This document shows positions 14,232-22,387 of a stretch of 35,775 nt of DNA, piece after piece; the stretch's first letter is position 1, and the number at the start of each line of letters is the position of its first letter. This DNA comes from Hyphomicrobiales bacterium (GTDB taxonomy: Bacteria > Pseudomonadota > Alphaproteobacteria > Rhizobiales > Rhizobiaceae): NCBI GenBank assembly GCA_900469625.1, contig UBXV01000012.1, forward strand, positions 1-35,775. Reading direction: 5' to 3'. Both the position numbers and the translations under genes were made by a program. The notes below the pieces were generated by a model, which saw nothing but the letters and a program-made list of their open reading frames with translations, did no database searches and was not told the origin of the DNA.

Positions 14232-16907
14232 TCAACCGGCCGCCCGGATGCCGGCGTCAACCGTCGGCTCCGAGGGGAATACGGCGGCTCTCGCCTGGGA
14301 CGAATTGTCGACCCGGGCGTCGCACCACGCGAGAAACTGCGAAAACGAGGATGTCCACGAACGTCGGGATGCGGTCTTGATGCAGCCCTCGATCAGCGGC
14401 GCGAGTTGGTCCGGGTTGCGGGCGACCCTTTCGATGGCCTCTGCCATCGATCGCACCACATCGGGGTCGGCTGCCGCATGGATCAGCACGCCATCCTCGC
14501 CATCGACGATCAGTTCGTCGACGGCGCCCACCGACGTGGCGATCGGCACGCATCCGAGTTGCTGCGCCTCGGCGATGACCAGCGGCGCACCCTCCCAGCG
14601 CGAGGGCATGACGAGCACATCGGCCCAGCCGAGCGCCTTGATCAGTTCCTTGCTGGCAAAGGCCGGCGGGCGGACGTCGACGGCGAGATCCTTCAATCGC
14701 TCCGTCCAGGAGACGCTGCTGTCGGCGAGAATTTCGCCGCCGATGGCGCGTGCATCGAAAGGGACATTCCTCGCCCTCAGTTCCGACAGCGTTGCGGCCA
14801 ACCGGTCGATCCCCTTCTGCCGGTCGAGCCGACCGAGATAAAGGACGCGCAGGCGCATGTCGCCGCGCGGCTGTCTGCGCGCCGCCACGACCTCGGCCTG
14901 GACCTTCGGCGGCACCGAAAAGCCGGCGCTGTTGGCAACCGCAAATACCTTGTCATGCGGCACGCCGAAGCTGTGCAGATAGGTCTTCAGCTGCTCCGAG
15001 CAGGTCAGGAAGGCGTCATAGCAATGTTCATGAGCGATGGCGGCGAAGGGCTGGCCGGCCGGACGCTTGAACGCGGTGTTGTCGACGACGTGCAGGTAGC
15101 ATGCCGTTCGCGTTCCCTCGGAGCGCAGCCGGGCGATCAGCGGATGCACGGCCATGACATGGTTGTTGATCACCAGGTCGAAGCCGGAAAGCTGGCCCTT
15201 CAGCGCCTGCCAGTCGACGCCATGTTCTTCGGCGATGAAATCCTGCCCGAGAAACGAGCCCGAGCCGCCCCAGGCGGGAACGCCCCCATCCCAGAAATGG
15301 ATGTGATCGAAACTCTGGTCGAACTCGTCGATGACGTCCATCCGGGCGCTGCCGAGCACGAACAGGTGCGTCTCGAAACCGGTGCGCTTGAGTTCCCGTG
15401 CAACGGCGTAGACGACCTTCTCCGCGCCGCCAAAGGAGGCGTTCGGCACCAGAAGGGCCGCCGTGCGCTTGCCGGCGCTGTGGCCGAGCGGCAGGACGGG
15501 CGAGCCGCCGACCTCCCTGCGCAATTCCCTGTGCAGTTCGCCATAGGGCACCAGCCGCGATGGCCGCCAGGTCCAGCGCTTTCCCGCCGTGTGGCGCAAG
15601 GGGCTTGCGGCAATCGCGTTGATGCAATTGATCATCATCTGCTGCGGAGTGATCAGGGCGCGGCGCGACAGGCTCTTGGGAAAGGGAAAGCGAACCTTCA
15701 AGAGCGTGACCGTCGGCCAGACCTGCTGGTTGCCGATCGACGCGAACCAGTCGACGGCGTTGTTCAAGATCACGTCCCTGACAAGCGGGGTCGGAACGAA
15801 AACCAGGTCCGCCGAGCCGACATTCTGCGAGCCCGCCGGCAAGGCAACCGCCTCGATCCCGCGCTTGGCGCCATCATTGGCGAGCTGGACGAACAGGGCA
15901 TTGGTGTTTTCGCTGAGCCGCTCGAGGTGAGCAAGAACGTTGGGAAGCATGCGCGAGCGCAGCAACAGGTCGAAGGCCGAGCCGCTCCCCGCCACGAGAA
16001 AGGGCGGAAAGTGCACATTGTCGGGCTCGCCGACATTGGCCCAGAACGCCGGGATGATATCGTCAAGCCGCAGAACCGTCGGCGCCTTGGTCGGATCGGT
16101 AAATAGCGAGATCGATGCATTTTCAGTGCGCGCGAAAAGATAGCGCGGCGCTTCCTCATGCTCGAAATCGACGAGCATCGGCCGGCGGTAGAGCGCCTTG
16201 TGCCGCTTTCTGAGATAGCTGACCGATGTCGCGCGCTCGCGGTTGGCTTCCTTGAAACGGCTTTCGGCGCGCAGCCGATACTCGAAGACGGTGTCGTGGC
16301 AGGGCACGCCGACGAAACCGCTCTCGATGCACGAAAGCCAGAATTCCCAGTCCTCGAAGCCGTTCTGGCGGTCGTCGCTGAAGCGCACGCCGGCCCGAAA
16401 CACGTCGATCGAGATCAGCGATCCGGTATCGCAAATATTATCCGTGATGCAGTGCGCAAGACGCGAGTATTGATTGCCGTAATGCGCGCGCCAGGATACG
16501 GAGAATGTATCGATATTTGTATAGACCCAGCCGCATGCAGTATTCTTCAGCTTCTGATAGAGCGTTTCGATGGTCCCGGGCAGAAGGCGATTGTCAGCAT
16601 CAAGGAAATAGACGGCTCGAGCATTGGGCAGATGTTCGACGATAAAGTCGATCGCGCGGTTGCGCGCACCGCCCGGCCCGGCGTTTCGGCCGAAGATCAC
16701 GTGGATGAACGGGTTTGCCGCAGCGTAGAGCAGCAACTGGTCAAACGTCTCGTGGCAGGGATCGCCGTCGACGGAAACCACGATCGCCAGCCTCGATGTG
16801 CTGAGATTGGATGCCAGCGCAGATTCGATCGCTTCCATGACCAGGGCCGCGTGCCCGTAGAGCGGCATCGCGATGGCGATGAGATCGGCCTGCGGACTAT
16901 CGGACAT
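14232..16907 (-). CDS. wgaB: Bifunctional GT2-GT4 glycosyltransferase fusion (WgaB/ExpA23 position)
   Basis: This 891-residue protein contains two complete glycosyltransferases. The N-terminal GT-A (GT2) domain, about residues 8-240, has IAIAMPLYGHAALVMEAIES, the metal-binding FLDADNRLLPG (DAD 103-105) and the catalytic FEDWEFW (E185-D186). The middle (about 250-480) is a linker region of unclear fold. The C-terminal GT-B (GT4) domain (about 500-860) has VPNASFGGAEKVV, LYLGRLDRQKGIDRL and the retaining-enzyme E-x7-E pair at 772 and 780 (WEGAPLVIAEAQ). One inverting and one retaining enzyme in a single chain would suit a disaccharide repeat such as galactoglucan. The start at 16907 has GGAG seven bases upstream and overlaps the previous stop by 11 bases. 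Confidence 0.88.
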   Translation of the reverse strand: MSDSPQADLIAIAMPLYGHAALVMEAIESALASNLSTSRLAIVVSVDGDPCHETFDQLLLYAAANPFIHVIFGRNAGPGGARNRAIDFIVEHLPNARAVYFLDADNRLLPGTIETLYQKLKNTACGWVYTNIDTFSVSWRAHYGNQYSRLAHCITDNICDTGSLISIDVFRAGVRFSDDRQNGFEDWEFWLSCIESGFVGVPCHDTVFEYRLRAESRFKEANRERATSVSYLRKRHKALYRRPMLVDFEHEEAPRYLFARTENASISLFTDPTKAPTVLRLDDIIPAFWANVGEPDNVHFPPFLVAGSGSAFDLLLRSRMLPNVLAHLERLSENTNALFVQLANDGAKRGIEAVALPAGSQNVGSADLVFVPTPLVRDVILNNAVDWFASIGNQQVWPTVTLLKVRFPFPKSLSRRALITPQQMMINCINAIAASPLRHTAGKRWTWRPSRLVPYGELHRELRREVGGSPVLPLGHSAGKRTAALLVPNASFGGAEKVVYAVARELKRTGFETHLFVLGSARMDVIDEFDQSFDHIHFWDGGVPAWGGSGSFLGQDFIAEEHGVDWQALKGQLSGFDLVINNHVMAVHPLIARLRSEGTRTACYLHVVDNTAFKRPAGQPFAAIAHEHCYDAFLTCSEQLKTYLHSFGVPHDKVFAVANSAGFSVPPKVQAEVVAARRQPRGDMRLRVLYLGRLDRQKGIDRLAATLSELRARNVPFDARAIGGEILADSSVSWTERLKDLAVDVRPPAFASKELIKALGWADVLVMPSRWEGAPLVIAEAQQLGCVPIATSVGAVDELIVDGEDGVLIHAAADPDVVRSMAEAIERVARNPDQLAPLIEGCIKTASRRSWTSSFSQFLAWCDARVDNSSQARAAVFPSEPTVDAGIRAAG

Positions 16908-18378
16908 CGAGAGACTCCGTCGACTGCTTGACCAGCCGGAAGCTCGACAGCTTGAGCCAGCAGAAATCGACCGTTTCACCCACGGCGCGGCTGAGGATGA
17001 TCAGGTCCATCGGAACGCGGATCGCCTCGTCCATCTGCATGCTGATGCTGACCGATTGCTGGGCCCCGACCTCGCGCCAGCCGCTGAACAGCGTCGATGG
17101 CTTGACCGTACCCTTGCGCGCAAGTTCGGCCACTTCGGCCCGCGCATTCGAACCCGCCGGGCTCAGGAGAAAACTGACCGCGGCCGGCGCACCGTTCGGG
17201 TGGTCGATGATGGCGCTAGCAGACAGCGACACCGTGCCGGGCTCGATGGCGCGGCTGATCGCGCCGGCGGAAATGCCGGTCGGCAGGGGGTGACAGACGA
17301 TGGCATGTTCGTGCTCGAGAAACCGGATTGTCTGGAAATCCGGGACGATCTGGGTCACCGAGGCATCGGCGATCTGGCTGAGCTTTTCGAGCCCGAGCCG
17401 GTAGTCGACCGTGAATTGACCCTCCAGCAAGCTGGTAGGCGCGATCATGTTGGCCGTGCTTGCGGGCTTCACGCCTGGCAGGCCGGTGAACACCCGGAAC
17501 GCAAGTGGGCGCAGGTCGAGATCCGGATGCGGGTGTTCCGAGCGCGCTGAGTAGCGTTCGCTGGCAATATGGTGGCCGAGCGAAAGCCCGAGCGCGTCCG
17601 AGCCGCTGGCCGACACGCGCAGGCGTAGTGTTCTGGCCGCCCCGCCGCAGGCCCGCGGCAGCGAGAAGAAGTTCCACCCCGAGACCAGTCCGCCAAAGGG
17701 GACATTCCATTCGGCCACGCCTTCGCCGCTCTCCAGGAAGCCGAGGGTGACGATCATTTCGCCGCTGCCTCTCGGCAGCGAATGCAGGTGAAGTGCGAAA
17801 CCCGCGACGCCGAGGCTCGAGACGGGCAGAAGCTGCTCGATATAGGCGCTCGCCAGCAGTTGCCCCACCCCCTCATCCTTTGGATCGGCGAAGGGATCAT
17901 GAGCGAAGGCTTCGGCAACCGGCTCCCAATTGCGGGCGTGGAAAGCATCTTCCAGAACGCGATAGTTCTCGAAAAGCTCTTCCCGCTCGCGCCGAAGCAT
18001 GGCGAGCTCCGATGTGATCGACGCCGCGTACCGGGCGAGCCGCCCGACGCCGTCTTCTGCGAGGGCACGCAGCAGGGCCGAGCTTTCCGCGACATTCGCC
18101 GGGTCGAGACGCAACACGGCTATATCGGGGATCGTGCGCAACGCGGAAAGTCGCACGAGCGCCTTCTTCAGATCCGCCTCGCCCTTGTCCGAGAAGGCGA
18201 TCGAGGCGATCGGAAACGTATCCTTCAACATGTCGAAGGAGCTGCCATCGGCCTCGAGGTAGTCGACGAGATGGGCAACGTTACTGCCCTGCAGGACCGC
18301 GCGATCGTGGTCCGAAGCCAGCAACAATTTCTTCAAACCGAGCCGTGGCCCCATGGCGGATTGTCTTACTTCTTGCAC
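16897..18378 (-). CDS. wgaA: Rhizobial exopolysaccharide-locus protein of unknown function (WgaA/ExpA1 position)
   Basis: The 493-residue protein has no catalytic motif I recognise. Residues 1-130 are mixed alpha/beta, followed by a helical, probably coiled-coil stretch (about 110-150, TSELAMLRREREELFENYRV). Two beta-rich regions come next (about 175-290 and 345-493) with alternating hydrophobic strands suggestive of jelly-roll or carbohydrate-binding folds. There is no signal peptide or membrane segment. A GTG start at 18378 is preferred because GAGGG lies six bases upstream; the ATG at 18354 lacks a ribosome site. It is the first gene of the wga operon, downstream of a palindromic operator at 18528-18562. 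The length and place match the ExpA1 (WgaA) slot, and it may correspond to the DUF6212 group, which I cannot confirm here. Confidence 0.7.
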   Translation of the reverse strand: MQEVRQSAMGPRLGLKKLLLASDHDRAVLQGSNVAHLVDYLEADGSSFDMLKDTFPIASIAFSDKGEADLKKALVRLSALRTIPDIAVLRLDPANVAESSALLRALAEDGVGRLARYAASITSELAMLRREREELFENYRVLEDAFHARNWEPVAEAFAHDPFADPKDEGVGQLLASAYIEQLLPVSSLGVAGFALHLHSLPRGSGEMIVTLGFLESGEGVAEWNVPFGGLVSGWNFFSLPRACGGAARTLRLRVSASGSDALGLSLGHHIASERYSARSEHPHPDLDLRPLAFRVFTGLPGVKPASTANMIAPTSLLEGQFTVDYRLGLEKLSQIADASVTQIVPDFQTIRFLEHEHAIVCHPLPTGISAGAISRAIEPGTVSLSASAIIDHPNGAPAAVSFLLSPAGSNARAEVAELARKGTVKPSTLFSGWREVGAQQSVSISMQMDEAIRVPMDLIILSRAVGETVDFCWLKLSSFRLVKQSTESLDVR

Positions 18379-18453
18379 GCAACGCCCTCAGAAGAAACGA
18401 TAACGCATATCGGCGGGATCCATGAAAAGACAGCCACTGTATTAGCGCGTCTA

Positions 18454-18481
18454 TTCATAATACTGATTACGTAGCAGTCAA
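18454..18481 (-). promoter_or_regulatory. Candidate promoter of the wga operon
   Basis: On the minus strand TTGACT (18481-18476) is followed after 16 bases by TATGAA (18459-18454), within an AT-rich gap between wgcA and wgaA. A transcript would start near 18447 and carry about a 70-base leader to the GTG of wgaA. The dyad operator lies upstream, centred about 100 bases before that start, which suits an activator. The box matches are partial. Confidence 0.35.
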
Positions 18482-18527
18482 TTTCGCAATGCACAACGGC
18501 AAAATACGATATCTATACAACAATAAA

Positions 18528-18562
18528 CTTCACATATACTTCAATATTTGAAGCATATGAAG
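18528..18562. promoter_or_regulatory. Probable WggR (MarR) operator upstream of wgaA
   Basis: CTTCAA (18539-18544) and TTGAAG (18548-18553) form a dyad with a three-base centre, and the arms extend to ten positions with one mismatch (TATACTTCAA / TTGAAGCATA). Outer half-sites CTTCA (18528-18532) and TGAAG (18558-18562) make a nested array of four half-sites. The core is the same as the operator before wggR at 20441-20463, while the rest of the two regions is unrelated. This points to a common DNA-binding protein; WggR is the obvious candidate. Confidence 0.7.
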
Positions 18563-18570
18563 CAATACTG

Positions 18571-19800
18571 TCATATTGCGACTGAACGCCCCGTCATCGT
18601 CGTCATCAGCTGCCGCTGGCGCAGCAGGCAATCCTCGAGACGGAAGCGACGTTCGATGGTGCGTCGCGCCGCCGCCCGCATGGCGCCGTACCCTTGCGGA
18701 TCGCCGACGGCGCCAAGGATCGCTTCGGCGAGAGCGTCAGGGTCGAAGAACGGCACGAGGATGCCATTGTGCCCGCTGCGGATCACTTCTCGAACCGGCG
18801 GCGTATCCGATCCGATGACCAGCGCGCCGCAGGCCATGGCTTCAAGCACCGACCAGGACAGCACGAAGGGATAGGTCATGTAGACATGCGCCGCCGAGAC
18901 CTGAAACAACTGCCGAAGGATGTGATGTGGCACGACACCTGGAAAGATGATGTTGTCCGGCGGCACGTCAAGCGAGGCGAGCACGTGCGATTTCCACGAG
19001 CCACCGCCGGGCGGTGGCGGCCCATAGCTTGTGCCCTCCCCCCCGACAAAGACGAAGACCGTGTCCGGACGCTTCCGAACGACCTGGGCCGCCGCCTGCA
19101 GTGCCTGGGGAAACCCGCGATAGGGTTCGAGGTCACGGGCAACGAACGTCACCACCGGCGGATCGTTGGCCTTCAGCACGCGGCCGTCGGGCAACCTCAC
19201 CGAGGCCGCCGGGTTGGGGCGAAACAGCGCCGTGTCGATGCCTTCATGGCAGACGGCGATGCGCTCCCGCGTATCGGCCGGATAGAGGCTCTTTTGCCAC
19301 TCGGTCGGGCTGATGCCGCCGTCCATGGCTTCCATCGACAGCAACTGTGCGGCGTTGCGCAGCCGCAATCTCTTGCGTTCTTCGAGATCGGGCTCGTCGC
19401 CCGGCGCAAAGCCGATATCGGCGCCCTGCGACCGGTAGAAGAACTCGCAATAACCAATGGCCGGCACGCGCGGAATGGCGTCCTTGACGAACATCATGCT
19501 GCCCCAGCCGATATGCCCGACGACGATATCCGGCGTCATGTCCTGCCGCGTCATCGCATCGAGCGTTTCGGCGACCCGATGCCCGATCCGGGCATGGTGA
19601 TCCGGCACCGCCATATGTCGGGCGAGGGCTGCGGAGGCGCGCGGCGGTGGCTCGGACCGGTGGCGAATGACGCGCACGGACGGGATCTTCTGGTCCACCG
19701 TTTCGGTGATCAGACTGACGCTGTTGCCCGATCGGACAAGATCAGCCGCCAACGCGGCGAACTGGCCGAAGCCGCGCCGATGAACAAATGCCACATGCAT
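18571..19800 (-). CDS. wgcA: GT4-family glycosyltransferase (WgcA/ExpC)
   Basis: The 409-residue GT-B protein begins MHVAFVHRRGFGQFAALAADLV, typical of GT4 enzymes that start directly on the first beta strand. It has the donor-domain segments VTFVARDLEPYRGFPQALQA and IIFPGVVPHHILRQLF. The usual E-x7-E motif reads PFVLSWSVLEAMACG: the second Glu is present, but the first position is Phe. That variant occurs in a GT4 subgroup but bears on mechanism. It sits 48 bases downstream of the MarR regulator, on the same strand, as ExpC does next to ExpG in S. meliloti. It probably adds one of the sugars of the galactoglucan repeat at the cytoplasmic face of the membrane. Confidence 0.85.
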   Translation of the reverse strand: MHVAFVHRRGFGQFAALAADLVRSGNSVSLITETVDQKIPSVRVIRHRSEPPPRASAALARHMAVPDHHARIGHRVAETLDAMTRQDMTPDIVVGHIGWGSMMFVKDAIPRVPAIGYCEFFYRSQGADIGFAPGDEPDLEERKRLRLRNAAQLLSMEAMDGGISPTEWQKSLYPADTRERIAVCHEGIDTALFRPNPAASVRLPDGRVLKANDPPVVTFVARDLEPYRGFPQALQAAAQVVRKRPDTVFVFVGGEGTSYGPPPPGGGSWKSHVLASLDVPPDNIIFPGVVPHHILRQLFQVSAAHVYMTYPFVLSWSVLEAMACGALVIGSDTPPVREVIRSGHNGILVPFFDPDALAEAILGAVGDPQGYGAMRAAARRTIERRFRLEDCLLRQRQLMTTMTGRSVAI

Positions 19801-19848
19801 GATATTTAATCCGCTACCTGAATGACGTGCATTGCGAGCTGCGCGCGG

Positions 19849-20421
19849 TCACATGTCGTACCGTGACGCGCTGCCCCAGACGAGCTCGAGTTGATGCAGG
19901 GTCTGAAAGGCGGTCTCCAGGTTCTGCCGATCCTGATGGCCGCGATTGAGCGCCCGCTCATAGGCCATCGCCGCATCGCGCAGGTTGGCGCGAAGCTGCC
20001 GGCCCTTTTCCGTGAGCTTGATGCGCGCCGAACGCTTGTCCCTCTGGGATGCCACCCGATCGATATAGTCGCCATCGGCCAGCTGCTTGAGGTAGTAGGA
20101 AACATTCGATCCGACATAGTGTCCACGATCGAGCAGCTCTGCCACCGAAAGCTCGGCATCGCCGATGGCAAGCAGCACCATGGCCTGGGCCGGCCCGATG
20201 TCGTCGACACGCAGCTTGGTCAGTTCCGCCCGTACCAGACCGGAAAACCGCCTGCTCACCCGTTCCATCAGGCGTGCAAGCTCGAAATAGGTCAGCTGTC
20301 GGCAATCGCTTGTGGCTTCCGCGTCTTCGTTGGCCCTTACCGCCATCGACGCCTGCTCCTCCTGCTGGAGCAACGACACGTCTTTGATCCCCGTGGACGG
20401 ATAGAGTACTCTTTCATTCAT
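19849..20421 (-). CDS. wggR: MarR-family regulator of exopolysaccharide II synthesis (WggR/ExpG)
   Basis: The 190-residue protein has a winged helix of the MarR type: LSVAELLDRGHYVGSNVSYYLKQLADGDYI is the HTH with its recognition helix, and SQRDKRSARIKLTEKG is the wing with the conserved Asp-Lys-Arg-Ser. Helices for dimerisation lie before and after. The start is placed at 20421, where GGAG lies six bases upstream; this also matches the roughly 190-residue size known for ExpG. Starts at 20433 or 20505 are less likely, and the latter would put the operator inside the gene. In S. meliloti this regulator activates the wga, wgd and wge operons. The palindromes seen at 20441-20463 and 18528-18562 fit both autoregulation and that role. 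Confidence 0.9.
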   Translation of the reverse strand: MNERVLYPSTGIKDVSLLQQEEQASMAVRANEDAEATSDCRQLTYFELARLMERVSRRFSGLVRAELTKLRVDDIGPAQAMVLLAIGDAELSVAELLDRGHYVGSNVSYYLKQLADGDYIDRVASQRDKRSARIKLTEKGRQLRANLRDAAMAYERALNRGHQDRQNLETAFQTLHQLELVWGSASRYDM

Positions 20422-20440
20422 CCAACTCTCCATTTCGAAA

Positions 20441-20463
20441 TTTACTTCAAATCTTGAAGTAAA
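20441..20463. promoter_or_regulatory. Probable WggR operator in the wggR-wgdA divergent region
   Basis: TTTACTTCAA (20441-20450) and TTGAAGTAAA (20454-20463) are perfect ten-base arms around ATC. The site ends 20 bases before the wggR ATG and lies 25 bases upstream of a candidate -35 box for wgdA. It could therefore block wggR transcription while activating wgdA. The same ACTTCAA-N3-TTGAAG core recurs upstream of wgaA. The assignment to WggR is inference from proximity and from what is known of ExpG. Confidence 0.75.
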
Positions 20464-20487
20464 TCTAAATACAACAACCCCTCCCTT

Positions 20488-20515
20488 TTGACCTTGAACT
20501 TGCATTACCTCTTAT
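20488..20515 (+). promoter_or_regulatory. Candidate promoter of the wgd operon
   Basis: TTGACC (20488-20493) is followed after 16 bases by TCTTAT (20510-20515), giving a start near 20522 and a leader of about 90 bases before the wgdA ATG. The WggR operator would be centred about 70 bases upstream of that start, a normal place for an activator. The -10 match is partial. Confidence 0.4.
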
Positions 20516-20577
20516 TTTCGTGCCACACATGCCGAAGCAATACTGAGCTTCACCCAAATTTAAAGCCATACGTCCTC

Positions 20578-20621
20578 CACGCATGGCTTTAACGTTAACT
20601 TCAGGCAACCGCCCATGCGTG
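20578..20621 (+). other. Inverted repeat spanning the wgdA start codon
   Basis: CACGCATGG (20578-20586) and CCATGCGTG (20613-20621) are perfect nine-base arms, and the ATG of wgdA (20615) lies inside the right arm. The loop holds the palindrome TTAACGTTAA (20589-20598) and the AGG that would serve as ribosome site. In the transcript this fold could hide the start codon. It could alternatively be a protein-binding dyad. Confidence 0.5.
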
Positions 20622-22387
20622 ATACTGTTCGGAACGAGACGATAAGCAACGGTCAAATTTTAGGGGTTCTGCGCCAGGACGAGATTATCAATCCAAGATT
20701 GCTAATGCTGCAAGCCAAGCGTGTGTTTCTTTCCGTGTCGCTTTACGCCGCATTGCTGAGTGTCTGCATAAGCCTGCTTCAACTCACGATACCGCTGTTC
20801 ATGCTGCAGGTTCATGACAGGGTTCTCAACAGTCAGAGCTTCGATACACTGACGATGCTGACCGTGCTCGCGATCAGCGCGCTGGTGGTTTACGGGGTAC
20901 TCGATCTCATCCGGGCCCTTGCCTTCCAGGCGATGGGCAGCGCCGTGGTGCGCAGACTGAATGCCCCCGTTCTGGCATCGGCCGTCCAGGCCTCGGTCAA
21001 TCAGGGGCTTTCCCGCGCGGCGCAATCGCTTCGCGACCTTTCGGAGCTGCGCGGATTTCTCACCTCGACGGCGGTCGTAGCCCCCCTCGATGCCGCCTGG
21101 TCCCCAATCTTTCTGGGGGCGCTTTTCCTGCTCCATCCGCTGTTTGGGCTCGTCGGCGTCGTCTCGGTGGCCGTGCTGATTTGTTGCGGCCTGGTTAACG
21201 ACATGTTAACGCGCCAGCTCACCAAGGAAGCCAATCAGGCGAATGTCGAAGCGGTCTCCAAGATCGCAGGTTCGCTCAGGCACGCCGAGGCGATCGAGGC
21301 GATGGGCATGCTGCCGGCACTCGCCCGGCGCTGGCGCACCCTGCAGATCCACGCCTTGGGGGCACTCGAAGCTGGCGGCAGCCGGAGCAAGGCGATGACA
21401 TCGCTGACGCGCAGCCTGCGCTATTCGATCCAGGTGATCACGCTTGCGGCCGGCGCCCTCCTGGTGCTGGAGCAGGCCATCACCCCCGGCGCGATGATGG
21501 CCGCGAGCATCCTTGTCGGCCGCCTGCTCATACCCTTCGACACGATCATCGAGAACTGGCGCCAGTGGGTGCTGGCCGTTGCCGGATGGCGCCGGATCGA
21601 GGCGGCGATCGGCGAAGATCTGGCAATCCGTCAGACGACGCCGACACCGCATTCGGCCGGCGACATGGTTGTGGATAAACTCGTCTACGCCGTCCCCGGC
21701 GTCGAGGTCCCGATCATCAAGGGCGTCTCCTTCTCGCTTTCCCCCGGAGAAGTGTTGGGTGTCGTCGGCCCTTCCGCCGCCGGCAAGTCGACACTGGCGC
21801 GGCTTCTGGTCGGCATCCTGAAGCCGACCTCCGGCGGCGTCTTTCTTGACGGCCACAATACGTATCTGTGGGAACGGGGTTCGTTCGGCCAGTCTGTCGG
21901 CTACCTCCCTCAGTCGGTCTCCCTGCTCGAGGGCACGATCCGCGAAAACATCGCCCGGATGGAAGAGGGCGACCCCCACAAGGTTATCGAGGCAGCGCGG
22001 CTGGCAGAGGTGCACGAGATGATCGGTCGCCTGCCGCTCGGTTACGACACGCCCGTCGGCGACGGTCACCTGACGCTTTCCGGCGGGCAGAGACAGCGCA
22101 TCGCGCTGGCGCGTTGCCTCTACAATCGCCCCCGTCTCGTCGTTCTCGACGAGCCGAATGCCAATCTCGATTCGCTCGGGGAGCGCGCACTGGTGCGCGC
22201 AATCCAGCGCATGCGCGACCAGGGCGCCATCGTCATCATGATCGCCCACCGGCCGTCGATCATGCAGGTCGCGGACAAGCTGCTCGTTCTTGAGAATGGC
22301 AGGATCAGCCAGTTCGGGCCGCGAACGGACATCCTGACCGCCGTGCCGGGGCCCGGCGAAACCTTGCGCGAGGTTGCTTCCGCATGA
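20615..22387 (+). CDS. wgdA: Type I secretion ABC transporter, PrtD/HlyB-like (WgdA/ExpD1)
   Basis: The 590-residue protein fuses an N-terminal membrane domain (about residues 35-310, first segment FLSVSLYAALLSVCISLLQL) to an ABC ATPase. Walker A is GPSAAGKST (385-393), the signature LSGGQRQR starts at 488, Walker B LVVLDEP spans 508-514, and the switch histidine lies in IAHRPS. It has no N-terminal peptidase domain, as in exporters of RTX proteins with uncleaved C-terminal signals. The start at 20615 is supported by length but has only a weak ribosome site and sits inside an inverted repeat. It overlaps wgdB by four bases. It most likely exports the RTX protein WgeA and, as in S. meliloti, is needed for galactoglucan production. 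Confidence 0.92.
   Translation: MRDTVRNETISNGQILGVLRQDEIINPRLLMLQAKRVFLSVSLYAALLSVCISLLQLTIPLFMLQVHDRVLNSQSFDTLTMLTVLAISALVVYGVLDLIRALAFQAMGSAVVRRLNAPVLASAVQASVNQGLSRAAQSLRDLSELRGFLTSTAVVAPLDAAWSPIFLGALFLLHPLFGLVGVVSVAVLICCGLVNDMLTRQLTKEANQANVEAVSKIAGSLRHAEAIEAMGMLPALARRWRTLQIHALGALEAGGSRSKAMTSLTRSLRYSIQVITLAAGALLVLEQAITPGAMMAASILVGRLLIPFDTIIENWRQWVLAVAGWRRIEAAIGEDLAIRQTTPTPHSAGDMVVDKLVYAVPGVEVPIIKGVSFSLSPGEVLGVVGPSAAGKSTLARLLVGILKPTSGGVFLDGHNTYLWERGSFGQSVGYLPQSVSLLEGTIRENIARMEEGDPHKVIEAARLAEVHEMIGRLPLGYDTPVGDGHLTLSGGQRQRIALARCLYNRPRLVVLDEPNANLDSLGERALVRAIQRMRDQGAIVIMIAHRPSIMQVADKLLVLENGRISQFGPRTDILTAVPGPGETLREVASA

Noticed and set aside
14094-16106. A 670-codon open frame on the plus strand
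   Set aside because: It is antisense to wgaB, whose GT2 and GT4 motifs are unambiguous, and its composition is that of a shadow frame.
18571-18590. Possible PHO box half (CTGTCAT) near the wgcA end
   Set aside because: The required second direct repeat four bases further on does not match, so a PhoB site is not supported although phosphate control is known for this locus in S. meliloti.
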